DNA of 64,000 nt from Candidatus Saccharimonadota bacterium (GCA_028286395.1 JAQBRS010000003.1:124001-188000); one strand, 5' to 3'. Numbered from the stretch's first letter, positions 26,810 through 36,127 are shown. The notes: a model not told the origin generated them from the letters alone. Made by a program: numbers and translations.

Positions 26810-27352
26810 CTAGTTGCCCCTGCTTTCAGAAGAAGAAACGGCAGACGCAATTAATTCACCGTCGGCTTTTTTATCAAGCTTCTTGTTGATGATTTTTTCG
26901 GTCGCAAGCCCAACGAGTTCGAGCGTGTCATTGTAAAGAACCTTTCGGGCGTTCACGACATCTTTATCAAGTTGGTCGTGTGCATCTTGCGCAATTCGTT
27001 CAGCTAATTTTCGCGCTTTGTCTTCCGTTGTGCTGACAATTTCAGCAGATTCAAGCTTTGCAGTACTGATGATTTCACTGGCTTCCTTGCGGGCTTCGGC
27101 AAGTAGTTCAGCGACGGCTTCTTTGTTTATCTCGGCAGACTTTTGCGCTTCAGCGGTAGCTTTTGCCGCTGCTTCGATGCCAGCTTGGCGCTCGTCGACA
27201 GACTTCATCAACCATGGATAGACGTACTTACCGAGAAGAAACACCAACAGTAAAAAAGCAACAATCTGAATAATCAGATTATGCCAATCAATACCAAGAC
27301 TGGTAAAGATGTTTGTAGTCGCTGCTAATTGTGTTAATTCTTGCACTGACAA
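26810..27352 (-). CDS. atpF: F-type ATP synthase b subunit
   Basis: 180 residues: one N-terminal membrane helix (about 24-44, IIQIVAFLLLVFLLGKYVYPWL) and a long charged helix with Ala-rich heptads forming the peripheral stalk. Family-typical length and place between atpE and atpH. Confidence 0.93.
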   Translation of the reverse strand: MSVQELTQLAATTNIFTSLGIDWHNLIIQIVAFLLLVFLLGKYVYPWLMKSVDERQAGIEAAAKATAEAQKSAEINKEAVAELLAEARKEASEIISTAKLESAEIVSTTEDKARKLAERIAQDAHDQLDKDVVNARKVLYNDTLELVGLATEKIINKKLDKKADGELIASAVSSSESRGN

Positions 27353-27355
27353 TTC

Positions 27356-27571
27356 CTAACTAATAAACTTCGCGATAATTGCGACGATGATACCAATGAA
27401 GGCCAATGAGTCGGCGAACACGATACCAAGGATCATGAGCGTACGAATTTCTGCGAGCTTTTCTGGGTTACGTCCAAATGCGTTCAACGCACCGCTGGCC
27501 GTAATACCAATACCGATTGCTGCACCAAGTGCTGGTAGGGCATACCCGAGTACAAATGCTAATTTATCCAT
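27356..27571 (-). CDS. atpE: F-type ATP synthase c subunit
   Basis: 71 residues, two membrane helices with the RNPE loop (34-37). The ion-binding carboxylate is Asp54 (FADSLAFIG). In the first helix the position that is Gln in sodium-type c subunits is Ile, so by alignment to Ilyobacter-type signatures this ring should carry protons. An excellent AAGGAGAAA ribosome site precedes the ATG, fitting the high copy number needed. Confidence 0.95.
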   Translation of the reverse strand: MDKLAFVLGYALPALGAAIGIGITASGALNAFGRNPEKLAEIRTLMILGIVFADSLAFIGIIVAIIAKFIS

Positions 27572-27621
27572 ATATTTCTCCTTATTCTAATTTCTTTGAA
27601 TTACTTTAATTATAGCATTCT

Positions 27622-28401
27622 TCATGCTGGCTGCTTATCATGTGGTTCCTCGTGCGTGACGGCAAGTGAGGTAAAGATAAGCGTCAACACAAAGAACACA
27701 TATGCCTGAATAAAGCCGATGAATAGCTCGAACAGCATGAAGAACGGCAACACAATACTTGCGATATAGCTGGTAAGAAGCAAGATCACAATCAACAAAA
27801 TTTCACCTGCAAATGCATTTCCGAACAATCGAAGTGCAAGGGCAACACCACGGCTAAACTCGCCGATAATTTCAAGTGCGCCTTCGAAAGCGCCGACGGG
27901 GTTCTTGAGGGGGTTACGAATGTAACGCCTGATGTTACCAAAGACACCGAGGTATTTCACCGCATACATTTGGACCGTTACGAAAGTAATGATTGCGAGC
28001 GCGAGGGTGAAGTTGAGGTCAGCCGCCGAACTACGAAGAATCGGTATCCCATTTACTTTAATTGAATCAAGACCAGGTAAAACACTAAGCCAATAGTTAA
28101 ACATAACGACAAAGAAGATCGTAATCGCTAACGGCGTCATTTTCTTGGCAAGTTTCTTATCAGGAATAATATCGTTGATTTGATTCAAGAGCCCTTCGAA
28201 TACCCATTGGACCAAGCCAATGAAACGATTGTATTTACCGCGTTTCACGCTCAGTGCAACGTATACCAAGATTGCTACAGTGATAATAACTCCAACAAGC
28301 CCCGTCAAAAATGCATTGGTGACATTAAACCCGAAGACAGTAAAGAGTGTCTCGGCGCCAATACTGACCTGGAGATCAAAAGCTGCAAATTGTGACATCA
28401 T
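27622..28401 (-). CDS. atpB: F-type ATP synthase a subunit
   Basis: 259 residues with five to six membrane helices. FSRGVALALRLFGNAFAGEIL contains the essential Arg of the proton half-channels, followed by the typical EPHDKQ-like polar end. It forms the stator side of the proton path against the c-ring. Overlaps the upstream AtpI-like gene by 4 nt. Confidence 0.94.
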   Translation of the reverse strand: MMSQFAAFDLQVSIGAETLFTVFGFNVTNAFLTGLVGVIITVAILVYVALSVKRGKYNRFIGLVQWVFEGLLNQINDIIPDKKLAKKMTPLAITIFFVVMFNYWLSVLPGLDSIKVNGIPILRSSAADLNFTLALAIITFVTVQMYAVKYLGVFGNIRRYIRNPLKNPVGAFEGALEIIGEFSRGVALALRLFGNAFAGEILLIVILLLTSYIASIVLPFFMLFELFIGFIQAYVFFVLTLIFTSLAVTHEEPHDKQPA

Positions 28402-28655
28402 TTTTGAACCCCTTTCAGTAGTTGGTAAATCAGAAGCACGGATAGTGCGATTCCGAGTACCAACCCAATAATTGTTAGTAGTGGTATTGTATGGAGCGCA
28501 TGGTCAGCCATAAGTCCTAAGACTGTTCCAGCGACACCAGGCAGAATTGTCCGCCATGTTGCGTCAAGCCCAGTTAGCCCCAAGATCAGAACGGCATGCA
28601 CAGTCCCATTCTTTGTCGTCGTATCGGCAGATTTAGTTCGTGGCGACTCACCCAT
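28398..28655 (-). CDS. AtpI/AtpZ-like small membrane protein
   Basis: 85 residues: polar N-terminus, two hydrophobic helices separated by a short loop, and a basic end. Position as first gene of the atp operon plus two-helix topology fits AtpI/AtpZ assembly or ion-channel helper proteins; sequence similarity alone is weak. ATG 28655 has TACAAT 9 nt upstream (28665-28670), the predicted operon promoter. Confidence 0.7.
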   Translation of the reverse strand: MGESPRTKSADTTTKNGTVHAVLILGLTGLDATWRTILPGVAGTVLGLMADHALHTIPLLTIIGLVLGIALSVLLIYQLLKGVQK

Positions 28656-28664
28656 ATAGGGTAC

Positions 28665-28670
28665 ATTGTA
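28665..28670 (-). promoter_or_regulatory. -10 box of the atp operon
   Basis: Minus-strand TACAAT, 9 nt before ATG 28655 and no ribosome site; predicts a nearly leaderless operon mRNA. Confidence 0.6.
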
Positions 28671-28705
28671 ACAAAGGTCGGGGGAGTTGTACAGGTCAGG
28701 CCGTC

Positions 28706-31700
28706 CTAGTTAACCCCATTAATCGTTATGTAGCCGCCCGTATTAAAGCGAAAGGTCGTAAACCCAGGAGTACTCGCCGATACGTCAGTTCCCCCAATGA
28801 CTGCAAGGACACTAAATGTTCCCGTAGGGAAGGAGACCACAACGATACCTGAGCCACCAGCTCCACCATAGTTGTTCGCATTATAGTGTGAACCGCCACC
28901 GCCACCGCCACCAGTGTTCGCACCTCCAGCACCACCGGGGGTATTTGCCTGAGTCACGACAGCACCACCGCCACCAGGTGATCCAGGGTTTACGCCGGAT
29001 CCACCCGTCGTGACGCCGATACCGCCACCGCCACCGCCACCTGCACCACCGTTACCACCGATAGTTGTATAGCCTGCGCCACCGCCACCGCCACCGAAGA
29101 AGTACGAGGTTCCTAGAATATTATTCGAAACACCGACACCACCAGTAGCAACGTTTGTCGCACCGCCACCACCTGCACCGCCGCCACCAGTAGGATAGTA
29201 GCATCCAGGGGTTCCAGCGCTTCCGTTACCTTGACCAATAACAAATCCTGCATATAAATTTTGATTACATCCAGCACTTCCACCTGCTGATGCACCAGCG
29301 CCTGGAGGCGAAGCGTTAGTTGAATACTCTGAGCCACCGCCTCCTCCGCCTAAAGCACGGATGGTCGCGTAAGGCGATCCAGTCGGTGGAGTAAAGGCTG
29401 AGTTACCGCCGTTATTTCCACGTACCTGACTTATGCCCGCTGGACCACCAGTACCGCCGACACCAACACTCACGTTATATGTTCCAGTCGAAAGAGGGAA
29501 GGCTGCGTTGTAAATGACGCCTCCGCCTCCACCTCCGCCACCCATGTCTGAACCGCCTCCACCTCCGCCACCAACAACGAGAATCTTCGCGTTTTTAGAC
29601 GGTTGCACGGCTGGTGTAGGCGTGTAGGTTGAGTCATACGAATACGGCTCGACATTCGCCGAAGACCAGCTGGTGGTCGAGTCCCAGTTTGGACTGCTAC
29701 GATCAACTACCTTGCCCGTCGACAGGTCAACGGCAGCAAAGATGAACGCTCCAATATTTCCAGTTGGCGCGTTATACAAACGAACACCAAATGTATGCGT
29801 TCCCGGCTGAAGACTGATTGATTTCGAGTTTAACCCACTTCCCGATACAGGGCTGAAGACAAGGGTTCCATCGAGATAGATATTACATTGGTCGTCACAA
29901 TATTCTGAAAGGCGAATCGTCGTTGCAGTTGCAATCGTAAATGGCTGAGGATCTCTAAACCACGCATACGCATCACCAGGGCGATTTGTACCGCCACTGC
30001 TGTACTGCGTCGTAATGTATTCGGCCAAGCTATCTCCCGAAACACTCGTCCAGTTCGCTGGCGCGCCACCCCAGGGAAGGGCCGTGTTGTTCCACACACC
30101 CATATCGAGCACTTGTTGCCATGCCCCTGGTGTTTCGTCGTAGTTGTACGTTGAGTAGTGTGTCGGATCTCCCGAAACAACACGCCATGACGTATCGGAC
30201 ACGACCGTCGGAACCGTAGCACCACTCCTGACAAGCGCTGCAGTAAAGTCGGATGTCTGCGGAAGGTACGTGTCGTTCGTCAGCTCAACCACCATCGTAT
30301 GGCAGCCAGCCGACAATACAACCTGTGTCGAGGTGTCGGCACCAGCGGCGGTTGAAACTTGATTTCCATCAATATAGGTCGCCGCAATGTTCTGTGCTGT
30401 CGAGGTATAAACATCGAGGTTATAGGTCGCATCAACGGGGGCGTTAAAGTCTTTCCTGTAATAGACAACTCCGGCGTTAAGTGACGTATCGGCCAAACTA
30501 ATTGTCTGGGCAGCCGATGAAGCCGCTAAAGAATCTTGATTCGTCGTCTTTACCGCAGCCGACCAACCACGTGCGCTGGTTGCGTTTCCAGAACAAAGGT
30601 CAGGAACAACTGCATTTTGAACCCCTGGTTGTTTGTATGTTCGCCAGACCGCACCGTTTGATTGACGCGTCACTTCAACGTACCCAGTATTAGGAATCGT
30701 GACTGCGCGTCCTTGGCTGTCAACAGTCGGCTTTCCGACGCTGAATGAACTTCTAACATTATCGTTAACTGTGACCGAACATCTTGGATCAGAAGGACAG
30801 CTCGTACTACCTGTTGAGGTGACGTTGAATGTTCCACTTGAGGTAAACTTATGAATTTCAAACCCACCAGAATAGGTGACCGAGCCACCCGTCGCGGTAA
30901 TACCACTGTTAACGCGGAAAGATATAATAACGACACCAGAGCCACCGGCGCCGCCACTATAATAAGTGCTGTTGTACGATCCACCGCCACCGCCAGAGCC
31001 GGTATTTGCAGCTCCTGCCGTACCAACGTTGTCTACTTGTCCAGAGCCACCGCCGCCGACACCACCGGTTCCAACATAGCTCCCATTGATTTCGCCGCCG
31101 CCGCCGCCAGCTGCGTAGTACACCATAGATCCAGTAATATTATTTGTAGTTCCAGCCCCACCAGCTGCAGTACCTGGAGTATTTCCACCAGCACCACCTG
31201 CGCCACCTGCGCCACCGCCACCACCGTTATTTCCAACCCAGCTAGCAGCCGATGAACCCTGGCCACCAACATTACCCTGACTCGCCGCACCACCTGCGCC
31301 ACCAGCACCTGCTGTTCCTGAAGATGACATACCACCACCTCCACCAGAGCCACCAGCAGCACCTGGATTGGCGCCATGCGTTCCACCACCACCACCACCG
31401 ATTGCAGTGATAGTACTGAATACTGAATTACCGCCAGATCCACCTAAAGCTGCGACGTTACCCGTCGCCGCTCCTCCGGCGCCAACAGTAATAGAGTAGG
31501 GCGTTGCCGTAATCGGAACACTGTCATTATACTGATAGCCTCCACCTCCCCCACCACCGGCAGCACCACCTCCGGCGCCACCACCGGCAATGACCAGCGC
31601 CTTAACGTTAGGTGATAACACGACGTTACCCGAACAATCCGTTGCAGGGGTAAGTGGCTTGGCATCTGTCCACTGAGGGATATTTCCACTACTAGCCAAA

Positions 31701-31909
31701 CAGGCTTTTGCCATCGCAACGCCTGCTTCACCAGCAACCTGTGCGAGTTGCGTATAATATTGAGCCTTCAACGTCTCACGGATAGTGGCCGTTGCCGTCA
31801 CAGAGACCGCAAGCACGATCAATAAAACGACGGACGCAATTAAAACAGTAGGCAGCGCAAACGCCCGTTGTCCCTTATTGTGCCCAAATATGCCTGTATT
31901 TATTCGCAT
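28706..31909 (-). CDS. Giant glycine-rich prepilin-like surface protein
   Basis: About 1067 residues from ATG 31909; the frame extends to 31966 but the prepilin signal fits the shorter form. KGQRAFALPTVLIASVVLLIVLAV is a PilX/PilV-like class III signal: basic stretch, Ala-Phe cleavage region, hydrophobic helix. A short helical pilin stalk follows. Two long glycine-rich blocks (about 110-340 and 820-1040) end in GGAGGSGVVIISF and GGAGGSGIVVVSF, apparently copies of one repeat domain. Between them lie beta-sandwich segments (VYYRKDFNAPVDATYNL; IRLSEYCDDQCNIYLDG) resembling PA14-like carbohydrate-binding folds. Likely a minor pilin/adhesin. It is transcribed towards the atp operon. Confidence 0.8.
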   Translation of the reverse strand: MRINTGIFGHNKGQRAFALPTVLIASVVLLIVLAVSVTATATIRETLKAQYYTQLAQVAGEAGVAMAKACLASSGNIPQWTDAKPLTPATDCSGNVVLSPNVKALVIAGGGAGGGAAGGGGGGGYQYNDSVPITATPYSITVGAGGAATGNVAALGGSGGNSVFSTITAIGGGGGGTHGANPGAAGGSGGGGGMSSSGTAGAGGAGGAASQGNVGGQGSSAASWVGNNGGGGGAGGAGGAGGNTPGTAAGGAGTTNNITGSMVYYAAGGGGGEINGSYVGTGGVGGGGSGQVDNVGTAGAANTGSGGGGGSYNSTYYSGGAGGSGVVIISFRVNSGITATGGSVTYSGGFEIHKFTSSGTFNVTSTGSTSCPSDPRCSVTVNDNVRSSFSVGKPTVDSQGRAVTIPNTGYVEVTRQSNGAVWRTYKQPGVQNAVVPDLCSGNATSARGWSAAVKTTNQDSLAASSAAQTISLADTSLNAGVVYYRKDFNAPVDATYNLDVYTSTAQNIAATYIDGNQVSTAAGADTSTQVVLSAGCHTMVVELTNDTYLPQTSDFTAALVRSGATVPTVVSDTSWRVVSGDPTHYSTYNYDETPGAWQQVLDMGVWNNTALPWGGAPANWTSVSGDSLAEYITTQYSSGGTNRPGDAYAWFRDPQPFTIATATTIRLSEYCDDQCNIYLDGTLVFSPVSGSGLNSKSISLQPGTHTFGVRLYNAPTGNIGAFIFAAVDLSTGKVVDRSSPNWDSTTSWSSANVEPYSYDSTYTPTPAVQPSKNAKILVVGGGGGGGSDMGGGGGGGGVIYNAAFPLSTGTYNVSVGVGGTGGPAGISQVRGNNGGNSAFTPPTGSPYATIRALGGGGGGSEYSTNASPPGAGASAGGSAGCNQNLYAGFVIGQGNGSAGTPGCYYPTGGGGAGGGGATNVATGGVGVSNNILGTSYFFGGGGGGAGYTTIGGNGGAGGGGGGGIGVTTGGSGVNPGSPGGGGAVVTQANTPGGAGGANTGGGGGGGSHYNANNYGGAGGSGIVVVSFPTGTFSVLAVIGGTDVSASTPGFTTFRFNTGGYITINGVN

Positions 31910-32029
31910 AACCCTATAAAAACTCTTGTGATTATTGTAGCATAAGCACAGTGACTCAGGGGGCAAATACTATTTACTTGAGTCAATAATTACTGTACAA
32001 TGTATAGTGAAACAAGAAGGGTATAACTT

Positions 32030-32308
32030 ATGACTGATGCAGCAACTCCACAGATAACCATTTATCGCACTAGCTGGTGCGCCTTTTGCCACACCGAAAT
32101 GCAGTGGCTCGACAAACTAGGTATTCCTTATACCGCAAAAGACATTGAAGCCGATCCAGCCGCCAATGAAGAATTGATGGCGAAAATCAACGGTGACTTC
32201 CGTGGCGTTCCTGTCACCGATGTTGCGGGCGACATGATTCTTGGATTTGATCGTCCAAAGATTCAAGACGCAATCAAAGCTCACGGCATCCAACCCGTCG
32301 TAGCGTAA
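32030..32308 (+). CDS. Glutaredoxin-like (mycoredoxin-type) thiol oxidoreductase
   Basis: 92 residues, thioredoxin fold. Active site SWCAFC (Cys17-x2-Cys20), cis-Pro motif GVPVTDV and C-terminal GFDRPKIQDAI, the pattern of glutaredoxin/mycoredoxin proteins that reduce mixed disulfides with low-molecular-weight thiols. The electron donor is not visible in the window. Ribosome site AAGAAGGG upstream and TACAAT further up (about 31994). Confidence 0.88.
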   Translation: MTDAATPQITIYRTSWCAFCHTEMQWLDKLGIPYTAKDIEADPAANEELMAKINGDFRGVPVTDVAGDMILGFDRPKIQDAIKAHGIQPVVA

Positions 32309-32330
32309 CCCTTATTTCATCTCTTTACGC

Positions 32331-32336
32331 TATACT
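32331..32336 (+). promoter_or_regulatory. -10 box of gene 32346
   Basis: TATACT ends 9 nt before ATG 32346; no ribosome site. Predicted leaderless start. Confidence 0.55.
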
Positions 32337-32345
32337 AGGTACTAG

Positions 32346-32822
32346 ATGGCTAAGATGGACACACCTGATGAACCTTCACCCCACTTCAACGTAAGTGACA
32401 TCAACTCTTTTGCCTCCGAAAAAGGAAAACTTGATCGACACGAAGTCGATACCGATGATCTAAACGACGTCGATTTTGCCCACTATCGCCTAGCCGTATG
32501 GTCACATCCCGCAAACTTATCGCGAGTCGTGGAAGTGATCATACGTGATCTTATTGACGACACGGATCGGCAAGCCCCAAGTATCGACCGGCTTCGAGCA
32601 CTGATAGCTGACCCTCGGTATGACTCTGCACCGGTCAGACAAGACCCGTACGACGCAAATTTTGCCGATGCTTTGCAATACGCGAGTACGGACGAACAAG
32701 CCTTTGCGATAAACGCGGTTCATCGATTACATACGGTCACGCTTTCAAGCGAGTTAGCCTATTCAGGTGTTGATTCGCACATTCGTCTACTTGTCGAAGC
32801 AATCCTTAAAACAAAAAGCTAA
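32346..32822 (+). CDS. Conserved hypothetical protein
   Basis: 158 residues, acidic, mainly helical and soluble; not recognised. The first 45 residues are polar and probably disordered. A regular helical second part follows (LSRVVEVIIRDLIDD; AFAINAVHRLHTVTLSSELAY). It has a TATACT box 9 nt before the ATG. It converges with the ParB-domain gene, overlapping it by 4 nt. Confidence 0.65.
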   Translation: MAKMDTPDEPSPHFNVSDINSFASEKGKLDRHEVDTDDLNDVDFAHYRLAVWSHPANLSRVVEVIIRDLIDDTDRQAPSIDRLRALIADPRYDSAPVRQDPYDANFADALQYASTDEQAFAINAVHRLHTVTLSSELAYSGVDSHIRLLVEAILKTKS

Positions 32823-34063
32823 AAGAGGGGACCGTGCGCATCAAGCGTTGCCACGCCAACCATGCGCGCTGCCTTATCGACAGAAACCTGAAAATCATGC
32901 GTCACCGCTTCATACAGATCAGGATCAATGATTTCACGGTGTAACTGAATGAGTTCAGCTGCAGATGTTGAAGGAGTTTTACTGTAAATCCGGAGATATT
33001 CGGTAATCTCTTTGCGGGCCATGGCCAATTCTTCGTCAAGAATCTCATCGCTGGTTTTAAGATCAAGATCGAAAAGCGCCGTGTTCTCTCGTTTCTGCTT
33101 TTCATCTTCGTCAACAATCATGTCACGTTGCAAGCGAGCACGCATGGCACGAAGACGCTTCTCGGCAGCAGTACTATTTAATTTATGGTTAAGAATAAAG
33201 TTCATCTCGATCGTCAGCCTCTCGTCTAGTAGTTGCGCCACTTTTTCACGCTGCTTCACCGTCAACTTGTTCTCTTTTTTCTTCATCCTAAACAGAATGT
33301 GCTCTTTAATGTCAGCACCCGTCTTGCCAAGTTCAATGCCTGTATTGTAGGCAGCTTTACCTGCAAGAATAAAGTTACGAATGTGCGGAGGAATATGAGA
33401 GAAGGAAAGTGCCTCAGAAAGAACTGACTTCCCGACATTGCGATTGTGGGCAAGGAATTCTTTTTGTGTTTTCCATTTTCCTTGACGCACACCCCATTCA
33501 TAGGTTTCGACGATCGCCACCGCACGACGCTCGCGCGGTGGTTGGCTGTGAATATTCTCATCAAGTTGAATCTGGATGATTTGTTCGGGTGTCGTGACAT
33601 TGTGCACTTTTGCCTCAAGAGGATAGATCGGAATTCGGCCTTCTTCCTCTAATTCGGTAATAGCTTGGTGGCGTGAGTGTCCAGCAATCACCAGGAAGTA
33701 GGTTCCGTCTGGTCGTCGCTTATCAGCAAACTCCTCAATACTGGTATCTGACCCCCAGACTTCATTCACAAACGAAATGTATTCTGCCAATGTCACTTCA
33801 TCCAAATGCGCGACGTCGATTGAGTTCAGTAAATCCGTGCGCTCAATACTGTCCTTCAGTTCTTCGCTGACGGTATTTTTTTCGCCACGTACTTGACTCA
33901 TTTTTACGTATTCGATGGCAAAGAGTTCAACGCGCTCAAAACGACCATGGACTCGTTCGTAAGCAGGCTCTTGCTCAAGCAGCGGACTATCAGAAAAGCC
34001 GTCCGATTGCGGGGCGTGAACGAGATCTCCATCTACCTTGGGATACGTCATATAACTACCCAT
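32819..34063 (-). CDS. ParB/Srx-domain protein, orphan
   Basis: About 414 residues from ATG 34063. The open frame runs on to 34378, but that stretch overlaps the divergent hydrolase promoter and reads like non-coding translation. ParB-like nuclease/Srx domain: TYFLVIAGHSRHQAITELEEEG (box I with GxSRxxA) then IIQIQLDENIHSQPPRERRAVA (box II ENxxR-like). A helical region with a predicted HTH (NVGKSVLSEALSFSHIPPHIRNFI) and a long helical C-terminus follow. No ParA or parS is visible, so this is not the segregation operon. It may be a DNA-binding or CTP-switch regulator; role unknown. Confidence 0.8.
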   Translation of the reverse strand: MGSYMTYPKVDGDLVHAPQSDGFSDSPLLEQEPAYERVHGRFERVELFAIEYVKMSQVRGEKNTVSEELKDSIERTDLLNSIDVAHLDEVTLAEYISFVNEVWGSDTSIEEFADKRRPDGTYFLVIAGHSRHQAITELEEEGRIPIYPLEAKVHNVTTPEQIIQIQLDENIHSQPPRERRAVAIVETYEWGVRQGKWKTQKEFLAHNRNVGKSVLSEALSFSHIPPHIRNFILAGKAAYNTGIELGKTGADIKEHILFRMKKKENKLTVKQREKVAQLLDERLTIEMNFILNHKLNSTAAEKRLRAMRARLQRDMIVDEDEKQKRENTALFDLDLKTSDEILDEELAMARKEITEYLRIYSKTPSTSAAELIQLHREIIDPDLYEAVTHDFQVSVDKAARMVGVATLDAHGPLF

Positions 34064-34139
34064 AGTGAACGATGCGGTGGGCAAAGACAAGCACAAGCAT
34101 GGCAAGAAATGAAGCTTTTTCGACAATCTTTGAATGGAG

Positions 34140-34145
34140 TATAAT
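34140..34145 (+). promoter_or_regulatory. -10 box of the hydrolase gene
   Basis: TATAAT ends 8 nt before ATG 34154; no ribosome site. Confidence 0.6.
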
Positions 34146-34153
34146 GACCACAG

Positions 34154-34933
34154 ATGAAAAAACAAACGATTATCCTTATCCACGGCTTCCGTGGGACCCA
34201 CCACGGCCTTGCGCTCATCGCCGATCACCTGAAAGAGTACGACACGATCGTTCCTGACTTGCCTGGATTTGGGGAAGGAGACCAGCTTGAAACGCACGAC
34301 CTGGACTCGTACGTGCAGTGGCTCAAGGCTTTTATCGAAAACCAAAACCTCGTATCGCCACCGGTGCTTCTCGGTCATTCATTCGGTAGTATTATCAGCG
34401 CAGCCTACGCAAAGAAGTATCCTAAAACGATTTCAAAACTGATTCTGGTGAATCCAATCGGTGCGCCAGCGCTTGAAGGACCAAAAGCCGTTATGAGCAA
34501 ACTGGCTGTCTTTTATTACTGGGTCGGCACAAAATTACCCCATAGTTTTGCGCAGAAATGGCTGGCATCAAACCTGATCGTCATGGTCATGAGCGTCACG
34601 ATGGCAAAGACAAAAGACAAGAAACTTCGCGCCTTTATTCACGATCAGCACCGTCAGTATTTTAGTTTGTTTCACACTTCAAAATCAGTTGCCGAAGGGT
34701 TTTCTACCTCTGTTAATCACAGCGTTCGTGACTTTGCGAAAGACATCAAGACACCAACGCTCCTTATTGCTGGTGCGCAGGATGACATCACCCCAGTCCA
34801 AAAACAAAAAGAGCTCCAAAAGCTCTTTCCAAACGCTGAATTAGAGATTATTCAACACGTTGGTCATTTAACGCACTACGAAACACCCGATCAAGTGGCC
34901 GCCTCGATTCAGGCGTTTATAAGGTCTTTGTAG
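34154..34933 (+). CDS. Alpha/beta hydrolase
   Basis: 259 residues. IILIHGFRGTHHG is the oxyanion-hole segment, LLGHSFGS (about 73-80) the nucleophile elbow with Ser, TLLIAGAQDDITP carries the acid Asp, and HVGHLTHYE the catalytic His. It could be an esterase, lipase or peptidase; the substrate is unknown. The cap domain (about 125-190) is helical. No signal peptide. Its 3' end overlaps the convergent glycosyltransferase by 25 bp. Confidence 0.88.
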   Translation: MKKQTIILIHGFRGTHHGLALIADHLKEYDTIVPDLPGFGEGDQLETHDLDSYVQWLKAFIENQNLVSPPVLLGHSFGSIISAAYAKKYPKTISKLILVNPIGAPALEGPKAVMSKLAVFYYWVGTKLPHSFAQKWLASNLIVMVMSVTMAKTKDKKLRAFIHDQHRQYFSLFHTSKSVAEGFSTSVNHSVRDFAKDIKTPTLLIAGAQDDITPVQKQKELQKLFPNAELEIIQHVGHLTHYETPDQVAASIQAFIRSL

Positions 34934-36075
34934 ATTTCTTCGAAGCGATCAAGTGTCGTGTTTAAGTCGTGCGTGTGTGCAATTGCGAGACTTTCCTTGC
35001 TCATTTTCTTTCGAAGTTTTGGATCACTAATAATGCTTGCGAGTGATTCCGCAATTTGTCCGATATCATCCTTGTAACATAAGTATCCGTTACGCCCGTC
35101 TTGGCAAAGTTCTTTCAGTGCACCAGCATCGACGGCAACAACTGGCTGTCCACTGGCCATTGCTTCTAGTGTCGCAATACTTTGTAGTTCGGTTGGTGAT
35201 GGCATCGCAAAAACAGTACCAATTTGGTGAAGCAAGACTTTGTCTTCTTCTGAAACACGGCCAGTAAACGTGACATGGCTGTAAACGCCATACTCATGGG
35301 CAATCTCTTTTAGGTTCAGTGTATCCTGGCCAGATCCCACAATCATCAAGTGCGCTTTATGATGTTTGCGGACTTGTGCGAACGCTTTGACGAGAATAGG
35401 TAAGTGTTTTTCGACATCAACGCGTCCGACATAGGTAATAATCGGCTCGTCTTCGGGAAGTTTAAATTTCTTAAAGATTTCAGATCCCGGTTTACCTGGC
35501 TGGAAACGGATAAGATCGATACCGTTCGAAACTGCTTCCATCGGGACAGTCATCTTTTCAGTTGCTTTGAACATCTCAATCGCAGACTGCGTAGGCATCG
35601 TAATAAAATCTGCTTTTGAGTGGAACCGCATGCCGTACTGACGAAGCATAAAGTTAATTGGGCGGGCAATCGGCGCAAGAAGCAGAATGTTGTCCATCAA
35701 GTTTTCGGGCATCGCATGGTTCGTGCTCACAATTGGAATACCGAACTTGTTACCGTACTTCATCGCAGCCTGGCCGATCCACATCAACATTTGAATGTGA
35801 ATAACATCCGGGTCAAAATCAAGAATTGCTTTTTTGACTTCGCGACCTGGTGTAGGAGAAATACGGAAGTTTTGGTAGGGCACGAATGGCACTGACGCAG
35901 TGCGAACGACAACGTGGTTGATATCGACTTCTTTGAACTTTTTGCTGGTTTGGCTTGGAGCGATGACCATCACTTCGTGACCACGTGCAGCAAGACCGAT
36001 GGCAAGTGTTCGACCAAATGTGGCTACACCGTTAATAGTCGGGTAGTGTAAATCCGACGCGATGAGGATTTTCAT
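34909..36075 (-). CDS. Glycosyltransferase family 4
   Basis: 388 residues, GT-B fold. N-terminus MKILIASDLHYPTINGVATF, mid-region EPIITYVGRVDVEKHLPILVKAF, and the donor-site block MPSPTELQSIATLEAMASGQPVVA (EX7E). It resembles the MgtA/PimB-type glycolipid or cell-wall mannosyl/glucosyl transferases of Gram-positive bacteria. Divergent from another GT4 gene at 36136, with 60 bp between them. Acceptor unknown. Confidence 0.88.
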   Translation of the reverse strand: MKILIASDLHYPTINGVATFGRTLAIGLAARGHEVMVIAPSQTSKKFKEVDINHVVVRTASVPFVPYQNFRISPTPGREVKKAILDFDPDVIHIQMLMWIGQAAMKYGNKFGIPIVSTNHAMPENLMDNILLLAPIARPINFMLRQYGMRFHSKADFITMPTQSAIEMFKATEKMTVPMEAVSNGIDLIRFQPGKPGSEIFKKFKLPEDEPIITYVGRVDVEKHLPILVKAFAQVRKHHKAHLMIVGSGQDTLNLKEIAHEYGVYSHVTFTGRVSEEDKVLLHQIGTVFAMPSPTELQSIATLEAMASGQPVVAVDAGALKELCQDGRNGYLCYKDDIGQIAESLASIISDPKLRKKMSKESLAIAHTHDLNTTLDRFEEIYKDLINA

Positions 36076-36121
36076 ATTTGTCTATTATACCATGAGTCGT
36101 TAGTCGCCCAAGTCACCGTGG

Positions 36122-36127
36122 TACAAT
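36122..36127 (+). promoter_or_regulatory. -10 box of GT4 gene
   Basis: TACAAT ends 8 nt before ATG 36136; decides this start over the GTG at 36118. Confidence 0.6.

Noticed and set aside
28706-31737. Tandem repeats or CRISPR-like array
   Set aside because: The repeated GCCACCGCC-type units are Gly codons of an intact coding frame; no regular spacers exist.
34064-34378. N-terminal extension of the ParB-domain protein
   Set aside because: It covers the divergent hydrolase promoter and gene start, has poor codon use, and reads as random translation.
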